A stretch of DNA of 14,176 nucleotides, taken from Ahrensia sp. GTDB taxonomy: Bacteria > Pseudomonadota > Alphaproteobacteria > Rhizobiales > Rhizobiaceae. Below the pieces are notes generated by a model, which had not been told where the DNA came from, ran no database searches, and saw only the letters and a list, made by a program, of their open reading frames with translations. The position numbers and the translations under genes were made by a program. Where the stretch lies: NCBI GenBank assembly GCA_003233475.1, contig QILU01000114.1, positions 1 to 14,176 on the forward strand. Reading direction: 5' to 3'. Shown here one piece after another: positions 7,288 through 13,726 of this stretch. Every line of letters starts with the position of its first letter. The first letter of the stretch is position 1.

Positions 7288-7362
7288 GTTGACCAAAATC
7301 ATTCAAGCAGGCACATTTTCAGGCAAATCAACTTCACCAATCACCGGTAACAGGGAACTGAA

Positions 7363-8556
7363 TTGACCGACTTTTCAGAAACCAAATCGAAGTTTCGCCT
7401 TCCGCCTGGTACAATTTATCTGGATGGGAACTCCCTTGGCCCCCTGCCGAAGGCGGCCCCGGACAATGTTAAGCGAATGCTTGAAAACGAGTGGGGCGAA
7501 ATGGCAATTCAGGGTTGGAACCGGGCAGGGTGGATGGAAAAATCACGCCGTATTGGTGATCGGATAGCCCGGCTGATTGGTGCAGAAAATGACACGGTTA
7601 TTATGGGGGACACCCTTTCGATAAAAGTCTACCAGGCTCTTGCCTCCGCCCTCGAAATGCGCCCGGAACGGAAGGTTATTCTCTCAGACAATGGCAATTT
7701 CCCCACAGATTTATATATGGCACAGGGCCTGATTGCTTCACTGCAACAGGGCCACAGTTTGAAATTGGTGGAACCTGAGCAAGTTGCAGACGCAATTGAT
7801 GAAACCGTCGCTGTTTTGATGTTGACCCATGTCGATTATAAATCCGGCCGTATGCACAATATGCAGGAACTCACAAAAAAAGCCCATGCAGCGGGAGCAA
7901 TGGTGATATGGGATCTCGCCCATTCCGCCGGTGCGGTGCCGGTTGATCTTACCGGGTGCAATGCTGATTTTGCCGTGGGGTGCACCTATAAATATCTGAA
8001 TGGTGGGCCGGGTTCCCCCGCGTTTATTTACGTCCGCCGGGACCATGCGGAAAAGGCCAGGCCTGCACTTTCCGGATGGCTCGGACATGCGGCACCTTTT
8101 GACTTTGATTTAGAATACAGGGCTGGTGATGGGATTGACCGGTTCCGGGTGGGAACGCCCCCCATCATTCAGTTTGCCGCACTTGAGGCCTCGCTCGATA
8201 TTTGGGACGGGGTTGAGATGAAAGATGTGCGGGCGCGCGCAAATGAGCTTTCCGATTTTTTTATCGCTGAAATTGAAACCCGTTGCCCCATGTTGGAACT
8301 TGCCAGCCCGCGGGATCCGGCCGTTCGCGGGTCGCAGGTTTCATTTCGATTTGAAAATGGATATGCCGCCATGCAGGCAATAATCGAGCGTGGGGTGATT
8401 GGCGATTTTCGAGCACCAAATATAATGCGTTTTGGTTTCACGCCGCTTTATATTGATATTGATGATGTAAAATTAGCAGCTGCGATTATTGAAGCGGTGA
8501 TGAAATCAAACGCCTGGGACCAGCCGAAATATTTTAAGCGGGCGGCGGTTACTTGA
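7363..8556 (+). CDS. kynU: Kynureninase
   Basis: The 397-residue protein is a fold-type I PLP enzyme with the kynureninase mark IYLDGNSLGPLPK near residue 18. It also has NEWGEMAIQGWNRAGW, SDNGNFPTDLYMAQGL, the PLP-contacting WDLAHSAGAVP, and CTYKYLNGGPGSPAF, where Lys210 should bind the cofactor. It hydrolyses kynurenine to anthranilate and alanine in tryptophan breakdown; length and motifs agree with the bacterial enzyme. The start is TTG at 7363, chosen because AGGGA lies six bases before it and the next in-frame ATG falls after the signature motif. No kynA or kynB gene is adjacent, so the rest of the pathway must lie elsewhere or be absent. It overlaps the convergent znuA by eight bases. 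Confidence 0.95.
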   Translation: MTDFSETKSKFRLPPGTIYLDGNSLGPLPKAAPDNVKRMLENEWGEMAIQGWNRAGWMEKSRRIGDRIARLIGAENDTVIMGDTLSIKVYQALASALEMRPERKVILSDNGNFPTDLYMAQGLIASLQQGHSLKLVEPEQVADAIDETVAVLMLTHVDYKSGRMHNMQELTKKAHAAGAMVIWDLAHSAGAVPVDLTGCNADFAVGCTYKYLNGGPGSPAFIYVRRDHAEKARPALSGWLGHAAPFDFDLEYRAGDGIDRFRVGTPPIIQFAALEASLDIWDGVEMKDVRARANELSDFFIAEIETRCPMLELASPRDPAVRGSQVSFRFENGYAAMQAIIERGVIGDFRAPNIMRFGFTPLYIDIDDVKLAAAIIEAVMKSNAWDQPKYFKRAAVT

Positions 8557-9415
8557 GTGAAAGACAGTTGGTGAACCCGGTCGCAATTTTACGCAGTAGC
8601 GTGGGATAGAGCTCAATTCCTGAATCAAGGGAATTGCCCAGTGGATCAAGGCTCGCTGTATTGGCCCGGGTTTTTTCCCGCAGCAAATCAACAATCCTTT
8701 TGTCAAATTGCGGCTCGGAAAATATGCATTTGATATTCTTATCGCGAATGATTTTTTGCAACTCATAAATACGCCCGGCACCAGGTTTGACTTCAGGATT
8801 GCTGGTAATGGTTGAGCCGCGAAGCAAAGAAAATCGATTTTCAAAATGCCTGAACGCATCATGGAATGTGAGAAAAGCCGAGTTGCGCACTGGTCTCAAC
8901 TGCTGATCAATCTCCCGTTCCAGTTGAAGAACCCGATCCGCCATTTCCAATCTGTTAGCCCGGTATTTGTTTGCATTCGCCGGGTCAAACTCAATCAGTT
9001 TTTTTTCCACCGCTTGAAGAATAATCAGCGCATTTTGCGTGTCCAGCCAGATATGGGGGTTTTTGGAGTCGGGGCGGGATGGCGGAAAATTTAGTCCCTT
9101 GAGTTCAAGAACTGAAGTAACGTCCGTGTTCACTGAAATTGTGCTTAGAGCTTTTTCGAGGAAAGTTTCCAACTCCCCGCCTACCCAAAAAACCAAATCA
9201 GCATTTTGCAACATTTTAGCGCTAGAGGGTTTCAGATTGGCATCGTGAGGGGAGGTGTTGGCTGACAGCAATAAAGCCGGTTCGCCCACCCCTTTCATTA
9301 CCGCAGCCACCAGCGAATGAAGTGGTTTTATGGAAACAACCACTTTTATTTCAGCTGCTGCTGGCATGACGAAAAAGGCGCAAACCATGAACAGCGATAC
9401 AAAAACCCGAAGCAC
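8549..9415 (-). CDS. znuA: Zinc ABC transporter substrate-binding protein
   Basis: This 288-residue periplasmic protein has a signal peptide at about residues 1-21 (hydrophobic core VFVSLFMVCAFFVM, cleavage after PAAA). Likely metal ligands are His57 (SPHDANLKPS), His121 (NPHIWLD) and His185 (FHDAFRHFE), with an acidic residue such as Asp257 (LDPLG). Cys230 and Cys284 are spaced exactly as the E. coli ZnuA disulfide pair. It captures zinc and hands it to ZnuB. The usual long His/Asp-rich loop before the second ligand is absent: only PPSRPDSKN lies between residues 111 and 119. The start is GTG at 9415 with a weak AGGT before it. The gene is divergent from znuCB-zur and shares their control region. 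ZnuA is favoured over a manganese-binding relative by the neighbouring zur and the three-His site. Confidence 0.93.
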   Translation of the reverse strand: MLRVFVSLFMVCAFFVMPAAAEIKVVVSIKPLHSLVAAVMKGVGEPALLLSANTSPHDANLKPSSAKMLQNADLVFWVGGELETFLEKALSTISVNTDVTSVLELKGLNFPPSRPDSKNPHIWLDTQNALIILQAVEKKLIEFDPANANKYRANRLEMADRVLQLEREIDQQLRPVRNSAFLTFHDAFRHFENRFSLLRGSTITSNPEVKPGAGRIYELQKIIRDKNIKCIFSEPQFDKRIVDLLREKTRANTASLDPLGNSLDSGIELYPTLLRKIATGFTNCLSLK

Positions 9416-9430
9416 TTTTTACCTAGCAAT

Positions 9431-9460
9431 TTGACAATTGGAGCAAATGTAATGATATAA
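9431..9460 (+). promoter_or_regulatory. Predicted promoter of znuC-znuB-zur
   Basis: A perfect TTGACA -35 lies at 9431-9436. The -10 element is ATATAA at 9455-9460 with an 18-base spacer, or GATATA one base earlier with 17. It lies inside the candidate Zur box, so bound Zur would block RNA polymerase. Confidence 0.6.
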
Positions 9461-9465
9461 CATAA
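9450..9465. promoter_or_regulatory. Candidate Zur operator
   Basis: TAATGATATAACATAA is a 16-base near-palindrome: 12 of 16 positions are symmetric. It resembles the ATGTTATAACAT core recalled for alphaproteobacterial Zur boxes. It lies in the znuA/znuC gap and covers the -10 elements predicted in both directions, so one site could repress both units when zinc is plentiful. Confidence 0.72.
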
Positions 9466-9480
9466 ACAACCTTGCGGCAA
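9452..9480 (-). promoter_or_regulatory. Predicted promoter of znuA
   Basis: On the minus strand, TTGCCG (9480-9475) and TATCAT (9457-9452) are 17 bases apart. The -10 lies in the candidate Zur box, interleaved with that of the opposite promoter. Confidence 0.5.
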
Positions 9481-9498
9481 GCCTGATCGGTTGAAACT

Positions 9499-10314
9499 AT
9501 GTTGGAAAAAAATAAAACTCTGGCGGAACTAAAAGATGCAGGCGTCCATTCCAACGGGAAATGGCTGGTTCGCGGTGTCAGTTTCGATATTTCGATGGGG
9601 GAAATTGTTACCCTCATTGGCCCCAACGGTTCCGGCAAATCCACAACGGCAAAAATGCTGCTTGGCGTTCTAAAACCCGACGAAGGGAGCGTCAATTTCC
9701 ACGGCTCTCCGACTATCGGATATGTGCCGCAAAAGCTTTCTCTGGATTGGACACTCCCCTTGAGTGTTGAGCGTCTCATGGGTTTAACCGGCAATTCGGC
9801 GAAGTTAGATATTGATAACGCATTGGCGCGAACCGGTGTTCCGCATCTGAAATACTCAAATGTTCAACAACTCTCCGGCGGAGAATTTCAACGGGTATTG
9901 TTAGCCCGTGCAATCGCCCGAAAACCCGATCTTTTGGTTCTTGATGAGCCGGTTCAGGGGGTCGATGTGGGCGGGGAAATTGCCCTTCATAAATTGATCT
10001 CGACCATACGTGATGAGTTGAATTGCGGAATTTTACTCATCTCCCACGACTTGCATTTTGTCATGGCGGCAACCGATAAGGTGATTTGTTTGAACGGCCA
10101 CGTGTGCTGTCAGGGGCCGCCCCGGGTGGTTTCTGAACATGAGGAATACCGCCAATTGTTTGGAAACCGGGCAGCTGGAACACTTGCTGTTTATGACCAC
10201 GACCATGATCACGAACATCTGGCCGATGGCACGGTGCGTCACGCCGATGGTACCATAACCGACCATTGCCACCCGGATGACGGGCATCATCATAAACCTG
10301 AATCGGGGCCATAA
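9499..10314 (+). CDS. znuC: Zinc ABC transporter ATP-binding protein with His-rich tail
   Basis: The 271-residue ATPase has Walker A GPNGSGKST (41-49), Q-loop Gln78, signature LSGGEFQR (125-132), Walker B LLVLDEP (145-151) and switch His183. It powers zinc import through ZnuB in the cytoplasm. After the nucleotide-binding domain, residues 233-265 form a tail with ten His and many Asp (DHDHDHEH, then HADGTITDHCHPDDGHHH), a likely zinc-binding or sensing appendix. E. coli ZnuC has no such extended tail; similar tails are known to me from rhizobial and related ZnuC proteins. The gene heads a tight run: znuB begins two bases after its stop. Expression is probably under the Zur box upstream. The ATG has only a weak purine stretch before it. 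Confidence 0.95.
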   Translation: MLEKNKTLAELKDAGVHSNGKWLVRGVSFDISMGEIVTLIGPNGSGKSTTAKMLLGVLKPDEGSVNFHGSPTIGYVPQKLSLDWTLPLSVERLMGLTGNSAKLDIDNALARTGVPHLKYSNVQQLSGGEFQRVLLARAIARKPDLLVLDEPVQGVDVGGEIALHKLISTIRDELNCGILLISHDLHFVMAATDKVICLNGHVCCQGPPRVVSEHEEYRQLFGNRAAGTLAVYDHDHDHEHLADGTVRHADGTITDHCHPDDGHHHKPESGP

Positions 10315-10316
10315 TT

Positions 10317-11108
10317 ATGTTAGATGATTTTTTTACCCGTGCTATTGCGTTAATCGCCGGGCCGTTTGGGTGTTTTATTGTATGGCGCAGGCTTGCCTAT
10401 TTTGGTGACACCCTCGCCCATTCGGCGCTGCTGGGTGTTGCGCTGGCGTTTCTTTTCCAACTGAACATTATGGTGTCGGTTTTCATTGTTGCCGTTGTTG
10501 TTTCGCTTCTTCTGGTGGTGATGCAACGCCAAAAAGCTCTAACTTCCGATGCGATCTTGGGCATGTTGTCCCACACTTCATTGGCCCTTGGCCTGGTGGC
10601 CCTGGCATTTATGAGCTGGGTGAGGGTCGATTTAATGGGATTCTTGTTTGGTGATATTCTGGCGGTTTCAAAAACTGATATTGCCGTGATTTATTCAAGC
10701 GGCGCCTTTTTGCTGTTGTCCCTCGCATTCATTTGGCGTTCTCTTTTTGCTGCGACCGTTGATGTTGAATTAGCCAAAGCTGAAGGAATAAATACCGATG
10801 CGGTAAACTTGGTCTTTATGCTGCTCATGGCGGTGGTGATCGCAATTTCGATGAAGCTCGTTGGAGTGTTGTTGATAACCGCACTGTTGATCATCCCCGC
10901 CGCCACCGCCCGTGGAATGGCCACCGGGCCGGAGCACATGGCTTTCCTGTCCATGGCCGTTGGTGTTATGAGCGTGGTAGCGGGTCTGTTTGGCTCGCTC
11001 ACGTGGAACACGCCGTCCGGGCCTTCAATAGTATTGGCGGCATTTGGCTTATTTATTTTGGTGTCCATAATTGGCTTTAGTAGGAAACACAAACGGGTGA
11101 GACCATGA
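10317..11108 (+). CDS. znuB: Zinc ABC transporter permease
   Basis: This 263-residue membrane protein of the ABC-3 family has seven to eight hydrophobic segments. The start MLDDFFTRAIALIAGPFGCFIVWRR, the YFGDTLAHSALLGVALAF segment and the late MKLVGVLLITALLIIPAATAR helix are characteristic of ZnuB. The last of these contacts the transport path in the family. It forms the inner-membrane channel, presumably as a dimer with ZnuC. It sits between znuC (two-base gap) and zur (four-base ATGA overlap), which indicates one transcript and coupled translation. Length equals the E. coli protein closely. Confidence 0.95.
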   Translation: MLDDFFTRAIALIAGPFGCFIVWRRLAYFGDTLAHSALLGVALAFLFQLNIMVSVFIVAVVVSLLLVVMQRQKALTSDAILGMLSHTSLALGLVALAFMSWVRVDLMGFLFGDILAVSKTDIAVIYSSGAFLLLSLAFIWRSLFAATVDVELAKAEGINTDAVNLVFMLLMAVVIAISMKLVGVLLITALLIIPAATARGMATGPEHMAFLSMAVGVMSVVAGLFGSLTWNTPSGPSIVLAAFGLFILVSIIGFSRKHKRVRP

Positions 11109-11503
11109 TCGAGCATGAACTGACAAAGAACCAGAAAATGGTGTTTGGTAAATTGAACGAAGCATCCGCCCCGCTTTCCGCTTATGGCTTGTTAGATGGA
11201 TTGCGAGACGAGGGGCTTCGCGCTCCGCTTCAAATTTATCGGGCGTTGGAAAAACTGGTGGAAAAAGGGCTTGTGCATAAACTCGAAAGTCTCAATGCCT
11301 TTGTGGCTTGCAAGCATGAATGCTGTGAAACCAACACCGCAGCGATTTTTGCGATCTGTGAAAATTGCGGGAAAGTTTCAGAATTTACCGATGCAAAACT
11401 TGCGCGTCATGTTAAGGCTTGGGCCCGTTCAGATGGGTTCCAGCTGAACAAAACGACCATAGAGCTGCGTGGCGAGTGCAACGCCTGCAATCTGGCCAAA
11501 TGA
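11105..11503 (+). CDS. zur: Zinc uptake regulator, Fur family
   Basis: This 132-residue Fur-family repressor has an N-terminal winged helix (about residues 8-62, with LSAYGLLDGLRDEGL and the recognition region LQIYRALEKLVEKGLVHKL) and a metal-binding dimer domain. Structural zinc would be held by two CxxC pairs, Cys85/Cys88 (CENC) and Cys125/Cys128 (CNAC). His71 and Cys73/Cys74 (KHECC) fall at the regulatory zinc site. The CKHECCETNTAAIF segment and the genetic context favour Zur over Fur or Mur. With zinc bound it should repress znuA and its own znuCB-zur operon through the operator at 9450-9465. Its ATG overlaps the znuB stop, so it is made in proportion to the transporter. Confidence 0.94.
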   Translation: MIEHELTKNQKMVFGKLNEASAPLSAYGLLDGLRDEGLRAPLQIYRALEKLVEKGLVHKLESLNAFVACKHECCETNTAAIFAICENCGKVSEFTDAKLARHVKAWARSDGFQLNKTTIELRGECNACNLAK

Positions 11504-11531
11504 TGCCGACATGGTTTTGCGGAGATTATGA

Positions 11532-12506
11532 GTGAGTAAATTTTTAATAGCCACCCGCAAAAGCAAGATGGCTCTGGCACAAACGGAACTGGTTTCCCAA
11601 CTGCTGATAAACAAGGTTCCCGATTTGCAAGTGGAACTGGCGGAAAACAACCCCCGCGGAGACCGCGACCAGATCAGCCGTCTTGATCGCCACGGTGGCA
11701 AGGGCGGGGCGTTTGTTGCGGAAATTCGGGCAGACGTGGTGGCAGGCCGCAGCCAATGCGCCATGCATTCGTTAAAAGATATGCCGGGGAATGAAGAAAC
11801 CCCCGGGCTGGTGATCGGCGCTTATCTCAAACGGGCCGATCCCACCGATGCGCTGGTGCTTCATCCTGATATCTCGATGAATAAGCTCAATAAAAATGAC
11901 GGCAATGGGTATAAAGTCGGCACAAATTCTGTTCGCCGCGCGGCGTTTATCAAACAGCTGTTCCCGAATATAGAAGTGATTCATTTTCGTGGAGCCGCCG
12001 ATACCAGGGTTGAAAAGCTGGATAATAGCATTCCACAAAAAATGAGCGATGGATCTGATACCGGACCGGCGGACGCGATTATACTCGCCACATCCGGCCT
12101 GAGCCGTGTTGGTCTGGGGGAGAGAGCATCTCATATATTCACAATTGAAGAAATGTTGCCCGCAGTCGGGCAGGGCATTATTGCAGTCGAATGTGCCGCC
12201 AATGACTGGACAACACGGGAATATTTATCGCGGATAGACGATGCAAATTCCCGCGCCTGCGCTGAAGCGGAGCGGGAAATTTTGTGGGTTCTGGATGGCC
12301 ATTGCAACTCACCAATTGCGGCGCACGCCACATTTCACGGGGAGGTCATGACGATCCGAGCGGCGGTCATGTCAATTGATGGGAACAAAATTATCCACCA
12401 TGTGCAGGAGGGGCCTTCGGAATTCCCAAAGGAGCTGGGGCGAAATGTGGGACTGGTCATGATCGCAAAAGGCGCGCAAGCCATTATTGAGGAAACCCGC
12501 GTTTAG
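11532..12506 (+). CDS. hemC: Hydroxymethylbilane synthase (porphobilinogen deaminase)
   Basis: The 324-residue protein joins four porphobilinogen units into hydroxymethylbilane for haem synthesis. Visible are IATRKSKMALAQTEL at the N-terminus, PRGDRD, catalytic Asp83 in HSLKD (79-83), GTNSVRR, the RGAADTRVEKLD loop, LPAVGQGI, and Cys258 in LDGHCNSPIA, the dipyrromethane attachment site. E. coli has RGNVGTR where this protein has RGAADTR, and the NPRGDRDQISRLDRHGGKGGAF stretch also differs. It belongs to a divergent HemC branch but keeps the key residues. The start is GTG at 11532, with GGAG seven bases upstream. An ATG four bases earlier is out of frame and stops after three codons. It follows zur by 28 bp with no terminator seen, so it may share the zinc operon transcript. 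A second HemC elsewhere in the genome cannot be excluded. Confidence 0.9.
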   Translation: MSKFLIATRKSKMALAQTELVSQLLINKVPDLQVELAENNPRGDRDQISRLDRHGGKGGAFVAEIRADVVAGRSQCAMHSLKDMPGNEETPGLVIGAYLKRADPTDALVLHPDISMNKLNKNDGNGYKVGTNSVRRAAFIKQLFPNIEVIHFRGAADTRVEKLDNSIPQKMSDGSDTGPADAIILATSGLSRVGLGERASHIFTIEEMLPAVGQGIIAVECAANDWTTREYLSRIDDANSRACAEAEREILWVLDGHCNSPIAAHATFHGEVMTIRAAVMSIDGNKIIHHVQEGPSEFPKELGRNVGLVMIAKGAQAIIEETRV

Positions 12507-12532
12507 GGGGTTAGGAATACTGTCGCCCACGT

Positions 12533-12632
12533 CCGTCATTCTCGAATTTGCTGAAGGCAAACTTCGGGAATCCAGAAGCGGTATTAAACATTATGGATCC
12601 CCGAAGCGCGTAAGCGCGTTCGAGGATGACGG
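12533..12632. repeat. Cloverleaf-forming intergenic palindromic element
   Basis: The element lies between the convergent hemC and paaE stops. An outer 14-bp stem pairs CCGTCATTCTCGAA (12533-12546) with TTCGAGGATGACGG (12619-12632), one G-T mismatch. Inside are three arms: TTTGC/GCAAA (12547-12551 and 12557-12561), CTTCGGGAATCCA/TGGATCCCCGAAG (12562-12574 and 12594-12606, one mismatch), and CGCG-TAAG-CGCG (12607-12618). The arms abut exactly, with no unpaired base at the junction. The outer and middle motifs resemble dispersed palindromes common in alphaproteobacterial genomes. It may act as a bidirectional transcript end or stabiliser, although no T-run follows it on either strand. It is not a tRNA: arm sizes and invariant bases do not match. 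Confidence 0.85.
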
Positions 12633-12656
12633 GGTATGGAGTGATATTCACCAACC

Positions 12657-13724
12657 CTAACTCGCGTCAAAATCCAGAGTCATTTTAGCGCTTTTCGGGC
12701 GGGTTTGGCAGGCCAGCGTAAATCCGGCCTCAATTTCCCAATCCTGCAATGAATAATTCACATCCATTTTCCCTTCCCCCTCAACCACCCTGCACCGGCA
12801 GGTACAACACATTCCCCTGGCACAGGAAAACGGTATATCAAGCCCGGCCCTTTGCGCCGCACTCAAGATCGTATCCATACCCCCATCAACCACAACGCTC
12901 TTTTCGCTGCCATCGAGAATGATAGTCACCCGTGCACCCTTGTTGGGTGCGGAGGGTTTTGTTCGAATAGGAATGGGCGCATTATCTGTGGTGAACAATT
13001 CAAATTTAATTGAGTTCTTTTCCATACCCAATTTTTGCAGGGCAAGACTTGTGTCCTTAATCATCGATTGAGGCCCGCAAATATATGCGGCGTCGTAGGT
13101 GGATGGTGAGATGATGTTTTTCTTTGAAAGCGCTTCCAGCGTTTCGCCACCCACCCGACCGTTCAAAAATTCCAGGTCCTGACGCTCAAGGCTCATCACA
13201 TGGATGAGTTGAAACCTGTTTGTAAAGCGGTCTTTTAGATTGTTAATGTCATCGCGAAACATCATCGATTCCGTGTTTCTGTTTCCATAAATTAAAGTAG
13301 CGGTGCTGTCCGGCTCTCCTCGCAATACGGATTTGAGAATGGAAAGGCACGGGGTAATCCCTGACCCCGCCGCCAGCAACAGATAGTTATGGGTTCCACC
13401 GGGCTCAGCGGTAAATCTCCCCTGAGGCGGCATGATTTGAACCTCATCCCCCACATTCAAGGTCATGGCATGGTTGGAAAATGCCCCGCCCTCAACCTGT
13501 TTTATTCCCACTTCCAAATCACCTTCTTGAACGGCGGAGCAAATTGAATAGGCGCGCCTGATGTCTTCGTCATTTACGCTGGCACGAAGGGTAAGATATT
13601 GCCCGGGAATAAATGAAAAGGTTGTTTTCAAAGGTTCAGGAATCTCAAAACTAATCGCTACACCGTCCTTAGTTTGGGGGCGAATGGCAGAAATTTTTAA
13701 GCCGAAGAATTCTTGTTTGCCCAT
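12657..13724 (-). CDS. paaE: Phenylacetyl-CoA epoxidase reductase subunit PaaE
   Basis: The 355-residue protein passes electrons from NADPH through FAD and a [2Fe-2S] centre to the PaaA di-iron oxygenase, which epoxidises the ring of phenylacetyl-CoA. Domains in order are a ferredoxin-reductase FAD domain with RAYS (57-60) and LEVGIKQVEGGAFSNH, a nucleotide domain with LLAAGSGITPCLSI and YICGPQSMI, and a C-terminal plant-type ferredoxin domain. Cluster ligands are Cys301, Cys306, Cys309 and Cys339, the expected C-x4-C-x2-C-x29-C. The ATG at 13724 is chosen: it follows the paaD stop by two bases. A GTG at 13736 would add four residues and overlap paaD. PaaD beside it makes PaaE the best call among similar reductases. 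The gene ends just beyond the cloverleaf repeat. Confidence 0.92.
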   Translation of the reverse strand: MGKQEFFGLKISAIRPQTKDGVAISFEIPEPLKTTFSFIPGQYLTLRASVNDEDIRRAYSICSAVQEGDLEVGIKQVEGGAFSNHAMTLNVGDEVQIMPPQGRFTAEPGGTHNYLLLAAGSGITPCLSILKSVLRGEPDSTATLIYGNRNTESMMFRDDINNLKDRFTNRFQLIHVMSLERQDLEFLNGRVGGETLEALSKKNIISPSTYDAAYICGPQSMIKDTSLALQKLGMEKNSIKFELFTTDNAPIPIRTKPSAPNKGARVTIILDGSEKSVVVDGGMDTILSAAQRAGLDIPFSCARGMCCTCRCRVVEGEGKMDVNYSLQDWEIEAGFTLACQTRPKSAKMTLDFDAS

Positions 13725-13726
13725 GT

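Noticed and set aside
7274..7362. Riboswitch or Trp-type leader peptide before kynU
   Set aside because: The roughly 90-base leader shows no extended stems, no Trp-rich small frame and no recognised aptamer pattern.
11528..11539. ATG at 11528 as the hemC start
   Set aside because: It reads ATG AGT GAG TAA and stops at once. The GTG at 11532 is in the HemC frame with better spacing from GGAG.
12533..12632. The cloverleaf as a tRNA or tRNA-like gene
   Set aside because: The outer stem is 14 bp, the middle arm has 13 bp with a 19-base loop, there is no T-loop TTC pattern, no anticodon loop of seven and no CCA-end context.
12619..12656. Intrinsic terminator for hemC or paaE
   Set aside because: Stable stems exist, but no run of T follows on either strand, so a classical Rho-independent terminator cannot be claimed.
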